Origin: Amycolatopsis viridis | Lineage (GTDB): Bacteria > Actinomycetota > Actinomycetes > Mycobacteriales > Pseudonocardiaceae | Assembly (NCBI RefSeq): GCF_011758765.1 | Contig: NZ_JAANOU010000001.1 | Location: 2,232,001 to 2,296,000, forward strand | Length of the DNA: 64,000 nucleotides | Direction: 5' to 3' | In this document: piece after piece, positions 20,273 through 29,418 of the stretch | Layout of the letters: every line of letters begins with the position of its first letter | How positions within the stretch are numbered: the stretch's first letter is position 1 | Translations under genes and position numbers: made by a program | The notes under the pieces: model-generated | The model's input: only the letters and a program-made list of their open reading frames with translations | The model's database searches: none | What the model was told of the DNA's origin: nothing

Positions 20273-20494
20273 TCACGAGTGCATGTAGAAGAGCGGACAG
20301 AACAGGGTGCCCGCCTCGGCGTACGCGTACGTGCAGAACAGCTCCACCGGCTCCTCGGCTCCGATGTCGTGTGCGGACTTCCGCCGCGCTGTTTCCAGTC
20401 CTCTGATGAGAACGTTGAGCAATTCCGCCCTGGGGTCCAGATCCGGTGAGTCACCGCCCTGGTCCGGTTTCCGGGCCGAGTCCGGCTCCGTCAT
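20273..20494 (-). CDS. Putative RiPP precursor peptide 1
   Basis: A 73-residue peptide with a strong GGGAGGAAA ribosome site before its ATG. The first 25 residues are Asp/Pro-rich and hydrophilic; then comes a probable leader helix (AELLNVLIRGLETARRK) and a Cys/Tyr/Phe-rich tail with FCTYAYAEAG and FCPLFYMHS. The helix motif VLxRGLxxAR and the two-Cys aromatic tail ending CPxxY are shared with the peptide at 20522, which indicates homology. Function as a substrate of the adjacent HExxH protein is inference. Confidence 0.65.
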   Translation of the reverse strand: MTEPDSARKPDQGGDSPDLDPRAELLNVLIRGLETARRKSAHDIGAEEPVELFCTYAYAEAGTLFCPLFYMHS

Positions 20495-20521
20495 GGCATT
20501 TCCTCCCGCGGCTGGTCGGTG

Positions 20522-20731
20522 CTAGTTCAGGTACAGGACCGGGCAGTAGTGGTGACCGTCGTAGTAGAGGCCGGCGCAGACCAGGCTGTCCGGTTCCACC
20601 TCGCCGGCGCCGAGGCGGTCCCGGGCTGCGACCAGGCCCCGCATCAGCACGTCGATGATCTCCGTGCTCATCCGGGGAGATTTCGCGCCCTCCGTCCGGC
20701 CGGTGCCCGGTTGCGGCTCGTACTCGGTCAT
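20522..20731 (-). CDS. Putative RiPP precursor peptide 2
   Basis: A 69-residue peptide. The start at 20731 is chosen because GAGGA lies five bases upstream; a longer frame to 20806 has no site. It has a helix segment IIDVLMRGLVAARDRL and a tail VCAGLYYDGHHYCPVLYLN, matching the other peptide in two Cys positions and the CPxxY ending. The tail is rich in His, Tyr and Asp, residues that HExxH/aKG-type enzymes are able to hydroxylate. It is the first gene of the three-gene leftward unit. Confidence 0.65.
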   Translation of the reverse strand: MTEYEPQPGTGRTEGAKSPRMSTEIIDVLMRGLVAARDRLGAGEVEPDSLVCAGLYYDGHHYCPVLYLN

Positions 20732-20974
20732 CACTGTCCTCGCAATCAGTGCGATGTGGTCAGCTGAGCTGGAGCAGCACATCAGAGTACGACGTTCAAC
20801 GCGCAAAAGGAACTACTCGGGCCAAGCGCCGGAAAAATGAGACAAAAGAACGTTCCCGCGGGAAGTCGTGACCCATTCCGTGCTTCTTGGTGAATTGATC
20901 TCGCCGCTCTGGAGTTTCAACTCCCGCCGCCGGGGTAAGCGGGGTGCGATTGGATCATGCGGGAAGGAGCCGGG

Positions 20975-23307
20975 GTGGGGCGAGACGCCGTGGCCGATCC
21001 GTGGGGCGCGCGGACGCCGTACGGGCCGGGAGAGCGGTGGCCGGTGCGGGTGGACGTGCAGCTGGCGGACGGCCTCACCGAGGACGATGTCGACCGGTGG
21101 GTGCCCACCGCCGCGGTGCTGCACTCCAACGGCGACGGCCTGGAGCTGGCCGTGAAGGACGGCCGGATCGCCGGCGTCCGCGGGCGGGCCGGCGACCGCG
21201 TCAACCACGGGCGCGTGGACGTCAAGGACCTGTTCGGCTGGCAGGCCAGCAACTCGCCGGACCGCCTCGGCACCCCGCTCGTCCGCCGGGACGGGCGGCT
21301 GGCCGAGGCGAGCTGGGACGAGGCGATGTCGCTGATCGTCGAGCGGACCCGGGCGGTGCTGGACGAGCAGGGGCCGAGCGGCGTCGGCTTCTACACCAGC
21401 GGCCAGCTGTTCTGCGAGGAGTACTACACGCTGGCCGCGATCGCGCACGGCGCCATCGGCACCAACCACCTCGACGGCAACACCCGCCTGTGCACGGCGA
21501 CCGCCGCGGCCGCGCTCAAGGAGTCCTTCGGCTGCGACGGGCAGCCCGGCTCCTACACCGATGTCGACCACGCCGACGTCATCGCGCTGTTCGGGCACAA
21601 CGTGGCGGAGACCCAGAGCGTGCTGTGGATGCGCATCCTGGACCGGCTGGCCGGGCCGAACCCGCCGGCCCTGCTGTGCGTCGACCCGCGCGAGACCCCG
21701 GTGGCGCGGGCGTCGGCGATCCACCTTGCGCCGCTGCCCGGCACGAACGTCGCGCTGATGAACGCGCTGCTGCACGAGATCATCGCCCACGACTGGGTCG
21801 ATCACGACTGGGTCCGGCGGCACACCGTCGGCTACGACGAGCTCGCCGCCGCAGTCCAGGACTACCCGCCGGAGCGGGCCGCGGAGATCTGCGGCGTCCC
21901 CGCCGAGCGCATCCGGCTGGCGGCCGGGCTCCTCGGCCGCGCGGAACGGTTGTTGTGCACGGTCCTGCAGGGTTTCTACCAGTCCCACCAGGCCACCGCG
22001 GCGGCCGTGCAGGTCAACAACATCAACCTGCTGCGCGGCATGCTCGGCCGGCCGGGCTGCGGGGTGCTGCAGATGAACGGGCAGCCGACGGCCGAGAACA
22101 CCCGCGAATGCGGCGCGGACGGGGACCTGACCGGGTTCCGCAACTGGTCCAACGACGCGCACGTGGCCGAGCTGGCCGGGCTGTGGAACCTCGACTCGCT
22201 GCAGATCCCGCATTACACCCCGCCGACGCACGCGATGCAGATCTTCCGGTACGCGGAGAACGGGAGCCTGCGCCTGCTGTGGATCTCGGCCACCAACCCG
22301 GCGGTGTCCCTGCCCGAGCTGCGCCGGATCCGCTCGATCCTGTCCCAGGACCGGCTGTTCGTGGTGGTGCAGGACGCGTTCCGCACCGAGACCGCGGAAC
22401 TGGCCGACGTGGTGCTGCCTGCCGCGATGTGGGGCGAGAAGACCGGGGGTTCACCAACGCCGACCGCACCGTGCACCTGTCGGACAAGGCCGTCGAGCCG
22501 CCCGGCCAGGCGCGCGCCGACCTCGACATCTGGCTCGACTTCGCGCGCCGCATGGACTTCCGCGACGCCGACGGGCAGCCGTTCCCGTCCTGGCACGACC
22601 CGGAATCCGCGTTCGAGGCGTGGAAACGCGCGAGCGCCGGGCGGCCGTGCGACTACACCGGCCTGACCTACGCGAAACTGCGCGACGGTGGCATCCAGTG
22701 GCCGTGCACGGCCGAGCACCCGGAGGGCACCGAGCGGCTCTACACCGACGGGAAGTTCTTCGCCCACCCCGACTACTGCGAGACCTACGGCCGCGACCTG
22801 ATCACCGGGGCACCGGCCGAACCCGCCGAGTACCGGGCCGCGAACCCGGACGGCAAGGCGATGCTCAAGGCGGCCGAATACCTCCCGCCGCACGAGGAAC
22901 CGTCGCCGGAGTTCCCGTTCGCGCTGATCACCGGGCGCACCATCTACCAGTTCCACACCCGCACCAAGACCGGTCGCGCGCCCGAGCTGCGCGACGCGGC
23001 ACCGGAGGTGTGGGTGCAGGTGTCCGGATCGGACGCCCGCGCACACGAACTGTCCGAAGGGGACTTCGCGGAGATCCGCACCCCGCGCGGCACCGTCCGC
23101 GCCCGGGTGCGGACCGGCGGTATCCGGGAGGGCGTGCTGTTCCTGCCGTTCCACTACGGCTACTGGGACACCGACGACCCCACCGGGGACGACGGTCACC
23201 GCGCCGCCAACGAGCTCACCGTCACCGACTGGGACCCGGTGTCCAAACAACCGCTGTTCAAGACCGCCGCGGCGGCGCTCGCCCGGTCTTCCGGAGGTGC
23301 GGGATGA
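20975..23307 (+). pseudogene. Molybdopterin oxidoreductase (NapA/FdhF-like), frameshifted, without Fe-S cysteines
   Basis: Together the two frames encode about 780 residues of a bis-MGD molybdenum oxidoreductase: GWQASNSPDRLGTPLVR, GNTRLCTATAA (probable Mo-ligand Cys) and C-terminal domain LITGRTIYQFHTRTKTGRAPEL. Where relatives have a CxxC-type [4Fe-4S] site, this reads AVLHSNGDG, so no N-terminal cluster can form. The frame breaks at 22440-22455: after MWGEKTG the coding continues one frame over (FTNADRTVHLSD), a net loss of one base in a run of five G. Either a sequencing error or a recent mutation; the downstream frame is intact to 23307. The GTG start is supported by GGAAGGAG. Confidence 0.78.
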
Positions 23308-23786
23308 AGGTCGGTCTCGCGCTGCGTGAGCTGCACCGCGCGGAGACGGCGCTGGCGCGCGACCTGCTCAAGGCCGCCGACCGGCACCGCGACGAGCCGG
23401 AGATCCACCACGTCGCCGGCGATCTCGCGCGCTGGTCCCGCGACCACGTGCGGGCGCTCGCCGAGGCGGGCCGGTCCTACGACCTCGACCTGAGCACCGA
23501 GGTGCCGCGCTCGTCCGGCCCGCTGGCGCCGGTGCGCGCCGCGGTGAGCGAGCTGCTGAGCAGCCGGCCCGAGCCCGGGCTGCTCCTGCTGGCCGACCTG
23601 CGCCGCCTGCACCGCACGTGTGCGGGCGTGTCGCTGGACTGGGAGCTGCTCGGCCAGAGCGCCCAGGCCGTCAAGGACGGCGACCTGCTGGAGCTGACGG
23701 CCCGCTGCCACCCGCAGACGCTGCGGCAGCTCAAGTGGACCAACGCGATGCTCAAGCAGCTGTCCCCGCAGATCCTGGCGAGCTGA
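23304..23786 (+). CDS. Hypothetical helical protein coupled to the molybdopterin oxidoreductase
   Basis: A 160-residue, mostly alpha-helical, Leu/Ala/Arg-rich soluble protein (KVGLALRELHRAETALARDLLKAA at the start region). I do not recognise a named family. Its ATG overlaps the stop of the oxidoreductase by four bases (ATGA), so it is produced with it; a role as assembly or stability partner is possible but not shown. His residues in EPEIHHVAGDLARWSRDHV could suggest a ferritin-like helical bundle, which I cannot confirm. Confidence 0.6.
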   Translation: MKVGLALRELHRAETALARDLLKAADRHRDEPEIHHVAGDLARWSRDHVRALAEAGRSYDLDLSTEVPRSSGPLAPVRAAVSELLSSRPEPGLLLLADLRRLHRTCAGVSLDWELLGQSAQAVKDGDLLELTARCHPQTLRQLKWTNAMLKQLSPQILAS

Positions 23787-23795
23787 CCGCGCGCG

Positions 23796-24140
23796 TCAGG
23801 GGTTGCGCGAGCCCGACCGGGTGCTGTCGTGCGTGCGGCCCGCCCGCCACACCACCACGATCTCCGACAGCAGCTCCAGCGGTTTCGCCGGCACCGTCTT
23901 CGGCAGCGAACCCGCGAAGCGGAGCGGGTTCTTGCGCAGCCGCCGCAGCATCCGCTTCGGTTTGCTCGCCACCCGGCGGCGCAGGTCCGCCAGGTAGTCC
24001 GCGCGCACGTCCCGTTCCAGCGTCTTGCCGCACGCCGTGCACGTGACCTGGACCAGCAGCCGGCCGGCGTAGACCACGTCGTGCGGGGTGTCGGTGCCGC
24101 AACGGGCACAGGTCAGTTCGGTGTGCTGGACGGTGCTCAT
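23796..24140 (-). CDS. Small zinc-ribbon protein
   Basis: A 114-residue protein with two CxxC pairs (CARC and CTAC, residues 11-14 and 34-37) forming a probable zinc ribbon, followed by a basic helical stretch (KPKRMLRRLRKNP). No family name can be given. The ATG at 24140 follows the IspD-like stop by 11 bases, so it may be the last gene of the leftward polyol operon; it ends nine bases from the convergent hypothetical gene. Confidence 0.6.
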   Translation of the reverse strand: MSTVQHTELTCARCGTDTPHDVVYAGRLLVQVTCTACGKTLERDVRADYLADLRRRVASKPKRMLRRLRKNPLRFAGSLPKTVPAKPLELLSEIVVVWRAGRTHDSTRSGSRNP

Positions 24141-24151
24141 GCTCGCTCGCC

Positions 24152-24880
24152 TCATCTCCGGTAGTTCGCCGAGGCCAGTACCTGTTCCGCGATCACCAGG
24201 TCGTGCGCGTAGGTGACCTTGATGTTCTCCGGCTCGCCCGCGACCCATTCGATCGGCAGCGGGGAGAACCGCTCCATCACCGAGGAGGTGTCCGTGCCGT
24301 CGAACCCCTGCCGCGCCGCTTCCTCGTACGCGTCGAGCAGCGGGCGGGCGTGGAACGCCTGCGGGGTCTGCGCCCGGATCGCGGTGCCCGCCGGCAGTTT
24401 CGCCAGCCCGCCGGGGACGGCCGCCATGATGTCGTCCGCGGCGAGGCCGGGCACCGCCCCGCCGTGGCGCCGGGCCGCCTGCAGCACCCCGGCGATCAGC
24501 TCGCGGCTGGCCAGCGGGCGGGCCCCGTCGTGCAGCAGCACGGTGTCCACGGCCCCGCTGCCGATCCGTTCCGCCAGGTGCCGCAACGCCTTCAGCTCGG
24601 ACTCCTGCCGGGTCCGGCCGCCGTGCACCACCTCGACGGCCGCGCCGTCGAACTCGCGTTCCAGCACCCACTCGACCAGGTCGTGGTCCTGCGGGCGGGT
24701 GACCAGGACCAGGGTCCGGATGCCCGGCACACGGGCGAACGCCTCCAGCGACCACGACACCAGCCGCCGCCCGGCCAGGGGCAGGTAGACCTTGTTCACG
24801 TCGGCCCCGACCCGCGTGCCGGACCCACTCGCCAGCACGACCGCCGCCGCGTGGGAACGCTTCGCCATACCGGTGATCAT
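24152..24880 (-). CDS. IspD-like 2-C-methyl-D-erythritol 4-phosphate cytidylyltransferase paralogue
   Basis: A 242-residue nucleotidyltransferase of the IspD family: the N-terminal CTP loop VLASGSGTRVGADVNKVYLPLAG with conserved Arg and Lys, the central LLHDGARPL motif, and the C-terminal TDTSSVMERFS / NIKVTYAHDLVIAE pattern. IspD makes CDP-methylerythritol from MEP and CTP. The housekeeping ispD in actinobacteria normally sits beside ispF; here it lies last in a polyol PTS operon (ATG 24880 overlapping the E2 stop), so it is probably a specialised or salvage copy. Related CDP-ribitol-type activities cannot be excluded. Confidence 0.85.
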   Translation of the reverse strand: MITGMAKRSHAAAVVLASGSGTRVGADVNKVYLPLAGRRLVSWSLEAFARVPGIRTLVLVTRPQDHDLVEWVLEREFDGAAVEVVHGGRTRQESELKALRHLAERIGSGAVDTVLLHDGARPLASRELIAGVLQAARRHGGAVPGLAADDIMAAVPGGLAKLPAGTAIRAQTPQAFHARPLLDAYEEAARQGFDGTDTSSVMERFSPLPIEWVAGEPENIKVTYAHDLVIAEQVLASANYRR

Positions 24881-25962
24881 AACGACAGGAACTCCTGGAC
24901 GGAGTCCAGCAACCGGGCGGCGTCCGCGCCGTCGGCGACCCGGTGGTCCACGGTGAGCCCGGCCGTGCAGCGCAGCGCCACGCCGATACCGCCGGGCACC
25001 GGCACCACCCGCTCCTGCACCCGTCCCACCGCCAGCGCGGTGGCCTGCGGTGGGCTGAGCAGCGCGTGAAACGCGTCGACGCCGAACCCGCCCAGGTTGG
25101 ACAGGGTGGTGGTGCCGCCGGAGAGCTCGGCGAGCGTGAGCTTCCCGGCCCGCGCCCGGCCGGCCACGTCCCGCACCCGCGCGGCGAGCGTGTCCGGGTC
25201 GTCGAGGTCCGGATCGGCCAGGACCGGGGCCAGCAGGCCGCGGCCGGTGTCCACGGCGAGCGCGACACCGACGTGGTCGTGCCGCCGCACCTCGCCGCCG
25301 GCCCACTCGGCGTTGAGCTCGGGGTGCCGCCGCAGGGCCCGGGCGAGGGCCTGCACGAACACCGTCGTCCAGTTCCGGCCCGCCGCGGTCAGCTCGAGGT
25401 CGCGGTACACCACGAACTGCGGCACCTGCGCGCTGGCGGTCATGCGCCGGGCGATCGCGGCGCGCGGGCTGCGGCGCGGCCGGGCCGCAGCCGGCGGCAG
25501 GTCCGACAGGCGGATGGTGGCCGCCGGGCCGGTCGGGGTGACCGTGGCCAGGTCGATCCCGCGTTCGGCGGCTGCGCGGCGGGCCGCCGGGACCGCCGCG
25601 ACCCAGGACGATCGCGCCGCCGGCACCGGTTCGGGTCCGGGCTCTCGTCCGGGCTCTCGCTCGGGTTCGGGTTCCGGCTCGGGTGCGGGTGCGTCGAAGA
25701 GCCCGGCCAGGAGGTCGTCGGCCGCGGTGGCGAGGTAGGCGATCGGTTCCCCGACCGCGACGACGTCCTCGGGCTGCGCGACGATCCGGGTGAGGGTCCC
25801 GTCGGCGGTCGCCTCGACCTCCATGTCGACCTTGTCGGTGGTCACCTCGCACACCACCTCACCGGCCCGCACCTGGTCGCCCTCGGCCTTGTGCCAGGTA
25901 ACCAGCGTGCCCTCGGTCATGGTCATCGACATCTTCGGCATGACCAGCGGCGCTTCCTTCAT
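24877..25962 (-). CDS. Dihydrolipoamide acyltransferase E2 (acetoin/pyruvate dehydrogenase type)
   Basis: A 361-residue E2 with one lipoyl domain (residues 1-80, lipoyl Lys44 in TTDKVDMEVE), a Pro/Glu linker with PEPEPEPE repeats, a short peripheral subunit-binding segment (residues 118-150) and a reduced catalytic domain ending in the active-site HRVADGADAARLL. It accepts an acyl group from E1 and passes it to CoA. The ATG at 25962 overlaps the E1beta stop (TGATG) with GGAGG in front. No E3 gene is in the cluster, so a housekeeping lipoamide dehydrogenase is presumably shared. Confidence 0.88.
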   Translation of the reverse strand: MKEAPLVMPKMSMTMTEGTLVTWHKAEGDQVRAGEVVCEVTTDKVDMEVEATADGTLTRIVAQPEDVVAVGEPIAYLATAADDLLAGLFDAPAPEPEPEPEREPGREPGPEPVPAARSSWVAAVPAARRAAAERGIDLATVTPTGPAATIRLSDLPPAAARPRRSPRAAIARRMTASAQVPQFVVYRDLELTAAGRNWTTVFVQALARALRRHPELNAEWAGGEVRRHDHVGVALAVDTGRGLLAPVLADPDLDDPDTLAARVRDVAGRARAGKLTLAELSGGTTTLSNLGGFGVDAFHALLSPPQATALAVGRVQERVVPVPGGIGVALRCTAGLTVDHRVADGADAARLLDSVQEFLSL

Positions 25963-26966
25963 CACCACCTCCGCACCAGATCGGTCGCCGCGCGCACGAT
26001 GTCCGCCACCTGCGGCACCGCGGCGCGTTCCAGCTGCGGTGCGTAGGGGATCGGCACATCCAGCCCGCACAGCCGGCTGATCGGCGCACGCAGGTGCCCG
26101 AACGCGGGGGACTCACCGATGGTCGCCGCGATCTCCGCCATGAACCCGGCCGTCTTCGGGGCTTCCTGGACCAGCAACGCGCGCCCGGTGCGCGTCACAT
26201 CGTCCACAATGGACTTGCCGTCGAGTGGCTTGAGCGAGCGGGGGTCGACCACCGACGCCTCGATTCCGTCCGCGGCCAGCTCGTCCGCCGCCTCCAGGGA
26301 CCGCGGCACCATCACGCCGGTCGCCACGATCGTCAGGTCGGTCCCGCGGCGCCGCACCGCGGCCTCACCGAGCCGGGCGGGCGTGGCCGCTTCCGGTACC
26401 GGGCCGCTCTGCTTGTAGAGCAGCTTGTGCTCCAGCACGATCACCGGGTTCGGGTCCGCGATGGCCGCCAGCAGCAACGCTTTCGCATCCGCCGGGGTGG
26501 CCGGCATGACCACCTTCAGCCCGGGCACGTGCGCGAACCACGCCTCCAGGCTCTGCGAGTGCTGCGCCGCGGCCCCGGTGCCGGACCCGGCCGGTGCGCG
26601 CAGCACCATCGGCACGGTCGCCGCGCCGCCCAGCATGAAGTGGATCTTCGCGGCCTGGTTGACGATCTGGTCCATCGCCTGCGCGGTGAAGTCGGAGAAC
26701 TGGATCTCGACCACCGGGCGCATCCCGGCGAGCGCGGCGCCGACCGCCGCGCCCACGATGCCCAGCTCGCTGATCGGGGTGTCGCGGATCCGCTCCTCGC
26801 CGAAGCGGTGCACCAGGTCGCCGGTGACGCCGAACGCGCCGCCGTAGGTGCCCACGTCCTCGCCGAGCAGGAACACCCGCTCGTCGGCTGTCATCGCCTG
26901 GGCGAGCGCCTCGCGCACCGCCTCGGCGTAGGTGAGGGTGCGGGTCTGCTCCGCCACTGCCGTCAT
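25962..26966 (-). CDS. Thiamine-dependent dehydrogenase E1 beta subunit (AcoB-like)
   Basis: A 334-residue transketolase-like E1 beta chain. Motifs: [50 protein letters not shown] and [18 protein letters not shown], all standard for the PDH/acetoin E1beta group, with the catalytic Glu in GEDVG. It forms an alpha2beta2 enzyme with the next gene (ATGA overlap). Acetoin- and pyruvate-dehydrogenase E1 chains cannot be separated by eye; the PTS/DRL context favours an acyloin substrate. Confidence 0.9.
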   Translation of the reverse strand: MTAVAEQTRTLTYAEAVREALAQAMTADERVFLLGEDVGTYGGAFGVTGDLVHRFGEERIRDTPISELGIVGAAVGAALAGMRPVVEIQFSDFTAQAMDQIVNQAAKIHFMLGGAATVPMVLRAPAGSGTGAAAQHSQSLEAWFAHVPGLKVVMPATPADAKALLLAAIADPNPVIVLEHKLLYKQSGPVPEAATPARLGEAAVRRRGTDLTIVATGVMVPRSLEAADELAADGIEASVVDPRSLKPLDGKSIVDDVTRTGRALLVQEAPKTAGFMAEIAATIGESPAFGHLRAPISRLCGLDVPIPYAPQLERAAVPQVADIVRAATDLVRRW

Positions 26967-27925
26967 CGTGCGTACACCGCCTCGGTCAGCGAGTCCGCCG
27001 AGGCGTCCGGCGCGGCGTGCGCGGCGCGGACCGCCGCCCGCACCGCGTCGCGTGCCTCGTCCCGGCAGGACTGGATCTCCTGGTCTCCCAGCGTGGCCGC
27101 GACCCGCTGCTCGAACCGCGCGATCGGGTCGCGCTCCCGCCACTGCTCGATCTCCTCGCGGGTGCGGTAGAGGTTCTTGTCGCTCTTGGAATGGCCCTTC
27201 CAGCGGTAGGTGGTCGCCTCGATCAGGGTCGGGCCCTCGCCCGCCCGGGCGCGGGTCACCGCGTCCGCGACCGCGTCGTGCACCGCCTGCGGGTCGTTGC
27301 CGTCCACGGTCACGCCCGGGATGCCGTAGGCCGCCGCGCGTTCGGACAGCTGCTTGACCCGGAACGCGCGGCTGACCGACATGGACATGCCGTAGTGGTT
27401 GTTCTCGCACACGAACACCACCGGCAGGTCCCAGATCGCGGCGAGGTTGACGCCCTCGTGCCAGGCGCCCTCGTTGACCGCGCCGTCGCCGAAGAAGCTG
27501 ACCACGACCTCGCGCCCGCCGCGCATCTTCACCGCCAGCCCGGCTCCGGCGGCGATCGGCACGCCGCCGGCGACGATGCCGTTCGCGCCCAGGTTGCCGG
27601 TGGCCACGTCCGCGATGTGCATCGAGCCGCCGCGGCCCCGGCAGTACCCGGTCTCCTTGGCCAGCAACTCGGCCATCATGTCCGCCAGGCGCGCGCCCTT
27701 GGCGATGCAGTGCCCGTGCCCGCGGTGGGTGGAGGTGATGTAGTCGCCGTCGGACAGGGCCAGGCACGCGCCGACCGGCACGGCCTCCTGCCCGATCGAC
27801 AGGTGCATGGTGCCGTGCATCAGGCCGCGGGCGAACAGGTCGTCCACCGCTTCCTCGAAGCGCCGGATCGTCCACATGGTGACCAGCGCCTGGCGCGCCG
27901 CCGCGGCGTTGCCGATGAGATCCAT
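26963..27925 (-). CDS. Thiamine-dependent dehydrogenase E1 alpha subunit (AcoA-like)
   Basis: A 320-residue E1 alpha chain with the thiamine-diphosphate motif from GDG (residues 146-148) to NN (175-176): [15 protein letters not shown] then [10 protein letters not shown]. The START includes [12 protein letters not shown] and the phosphorylation-loop analogue [12 protein letters not shown]. This short form (about 320 residues, no N-terminal extension) is typical of acetoin dehydrogenase AcoA and related bacterial enzymes. It begins 14 bases after the DRL-like gene. Proposed role: cleaving a 1-deoxy-2-keto sugar phosphate by acyl transfer to lipoate; inferred from context. Confidence 0.9.
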   Translation of the reverse strand: MDLIGNAAAARQALVTMWTIRRFEEAVDDLFARGLMHGTMHLSIGQEAVPVGACLALSDGDYITSTHRGHGHCIAKGARLADMMAELLAKETGYCRGRGGSMHIADVATGNLGANGIVAGGVPIAAGAGLAVKMRGGREVVVSFFGDGAVNEGAWHEGVNLAAIWDLPVVFVCENNHYGMSMSVSRAFRVKQLSERAAAYGIPGVTVDGNDPQAVHDAVADAVTRARAGEGPTLIEATTYRWKGHSKSDKNLYRTREEIEQWRERDPIARFEQRVAATLGDQEIQSCRDEARDAVRAAVRAAHAAPDASADSLTEAVYAR

Positions 27926-27939
27926 CGTGTCGTGTCCCC

Positions 27940-29241
27940 TCAGGCCGGGATCAGGTCCCGCACGGGCGCGCCCTGCAGGAGGCGCTCCTGCAGGCGCCGC
28001 AGGGACGCGATCGTGGTGGTCTCGTCGACGGCGATGTCCGCCGAGGTCAGTACGGTGCCGGCCGGCACGTCGCGGAGCACGCGGGCCCCGGCGGCCAGGC
28101 CGAGCGGCACGTGGCCGCCCGAGCGGGCAGCGTCGGCGGAGTCGGTGATGCCGTAGACGGTGTCGCCACCGATGCCGTCGATCCGCTCCCCCGCGGCGAG
28201 GTTCCGCTTCGCCACCGCCAGCACCTCGGCGTTCCACGCCACCGGGGCGAGGCTGGGCGTGCGGTCGAGCACCGCCTCGGCCACCGAGAGCGGCGCCTCC
28301 ACGCTCGCCAGGTGGTAGGGCCGGTAGAACGTGTAGTACGGGCCGGGTCCCATGCCGAGGTAGGCCATTTCCGCCATGACCACCGGATCGTCGGTGTGAC
28401 CGATCACGAACACGCCCGGCGCGACCGGCCCGGTGCAGTAGTCCACCACGCCGGTCCCGGTGAGCCGCCCACCGTCGGCGACGGGCCGGAAGACCGTGTT
28501 CAGATCGTCCACAGTGGAGTACGGGCCGGTCATACCGCGGCGGGCGACCGTCAGGTCGGCGCCGTTGGCGAGCGCGGCCATCTCGATCATCGTCTTCGAG
28601 CCGTCCACGAAACTGGCGAGCATGTGCGGGTTCATACCCTTCGCCGCGGCCTCGGCGGCGACCGAACCCGGTGTCGCCGACGGGTCGAGCGGGTTGTTCT
28701 TGCCCTTGCCCGCGCACACCACGGTGAAGCCGATGTCGCGCACGTAGTCCACGAGCGCCTTGCACTCGGCCGGTTCGTCGCCACGGCACACGGTGTAGAC
28801 GCGGCCCAGCCCGGCGGCCATCCGCGCCAGCAGCAGGCCGACCGTGACGTCGCACTCGACGTTGAGCAGCGCGATGTCCTGGCCGGCCAGCAGTCCCGCG
28901 AACGCGACCTGCGCACCGACCTCCGGCACGCCGCTGGCGTCCACGATCACGTCGACCGGCAGGCGGGTCAGGGCCAGCGCGTCGTCCACCACGACCGGGC
29001 GCCCCTGAGCCACCGCGCTCGCCAGGTCGCCCTCGGTCGTCGCGCCGCCGCGGCCGGCGCGCTCGAACGCCCGCACACCGCGTTCCGGGGCGATGTCGGC
29101 GATCGCGGCCACCTCCATCCCGTCGATCCGCGCGGCCTGCACCACGAAACCCAGTCCCATCTGGCCGGCGCCGACCAGCCCGACGCGGACCGGCCGGCCC
29201 AGTTCGCGTTCCCGGGCCCGCAGCCGATCGACGTAACTCAT
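27940..29241 (-). CDS. DXR-like (DRL/homoserine-dehydrogenase-like) oxidoreductase with SAF domain
   Basis: A 433-residue NAD(P)-binding protein: Rossmann loop GLVGAGQMG near residue 21, a central segment with [15 protein letters not shown] and [18 protein letters not shown], and a C-terminal SAF-like region ([19 protein letters not shown]). This homoserine-dehydrogenase-like plus SAF layout is that of the DRL family, first described in Brucella as an alternative 1-deoxy-D-xylulose 5-phosphate reductoisomerase making MEP. Many family members are uncharacterised. Beside an IspD paralogue and a polyol PTS, a MEP/DXP reaction is a strong candidate. ATG 29241 has GGAAGG eight bases upstream and a 14-bp operator 19 bases before the start. 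Confidence 0.82.
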   Translation of the reverse strand: MSYVDRLRARERELGRPVRVGLVGAGQMGLGFVVQAARIDGMEVAAIADIAPERGVRAFERAGRGGATTEGDLASAVAQGRPVVVDDALALTRLPVDVIVDASGVPEVGAQVAFAGLLAGQDIALLNVECDVTVGLLLARMAAGLGRVYTVCRGDEPAECKALVDYVRDIGFTVVCAGKGKNNPLDPSATPGSVAAEAAAKGMNPHMLASFVDGSKTMIEMAALANGADLTVARRGMTGPYSTVDDLNTVFRPVADGGRLTGTGVVDYCTGPVAPGVFVIGHTDDPVVMAEMAYLGMGPGPYYTFYRPYHLASVEAPLSVAEAVLDRTPSLAPVAWNAEVLAVAKRNLAAGERIDGIGGDTVYGITDSADAARSGGHVPLGLAAGARVLRDVPAGTVLTSADIAVDETTTIASLRRLQERLLQGAPVRDLIPA

Positions 29242-29259
29242 CGCGACACCTTCCCCGTC

Positions 29260-29273
29260 TGCACATTTGTGCA
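29260..29273. promoter_or_regulatory. 14-bp inverted-repeat operator, copy 1 (before the DRL-like gene)
   Basis: TGCACATTTGTGCA: arms TGCACA and TGTGCA around TT. It ends 19 bases upstream of the DRL-like ATG. Identical copies lie at 29342 and 31899. It probably binds the SorC regulator encoded at 32253. Confidence 0.75.
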
Positions 29274-29341
29274 ATTCATTTGCACCACAGTGATTTCTTG
29301 GTACCACGGTTGCGTGGATCAGCACAAGGCTCCGCATCATC

Positions 29342-29355
29342 TGCACATTTGTGCA
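29342..29355. promoter_or_regulatory. 14-bp inverted-repeat operator, copy 2
   Basis: An identical copy of TGCACATTTGTGCA, 82 bases from copy 1. It sits just upstream of the promoter region of the DRL/E1/E2/IspD transcription unit. The pair could allow looping or cooperative binding between two SorC oligomers. No gene lies between this copy and the DRL-like start. Confidence 0.75.
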
Positions 29356-29365
29356 GGGCAACGCA

Positions 29366-29410
29366 GGAAAAAGGGCCGGTCTCCCCTCCGGGGGAAACCG
29401 GCCCTTTTCC
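29366..29410 (-). terminator. Rho-independent terminator after the PTS EII operon
   Basis: A long hairpin: arms GGAAAAAGGGCCGGT and ACCGGCCCTTTTCC, with an inner TCCCC/GGGGA stem, lies nine bases past the GutM stop on the minus strand. It separates the EII transcript from the DRL/E1/E2/IspD transcript, which starts below it. Confidence 0.7.
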
Positions 29411-29418
29411 GCGAACGC

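Noticed and set aside
20944..20975. ATG at 20957 as start of the molybdopterin oxidoreductase
   Set aside because: The GGAAGGAG site is downstream of this ATG and correctly spaced for the GTG at 20975; the ATG lacks a site of its own, though it cannot be fully excluded.
25962..27875. A single long frame covering both E1alpha and E1beta regions
   Set aside because: The upstream half of that frame is a shadow of E1alpha; E1beta starts at the ATG at 26966 that overlaps the E1alpha stop.
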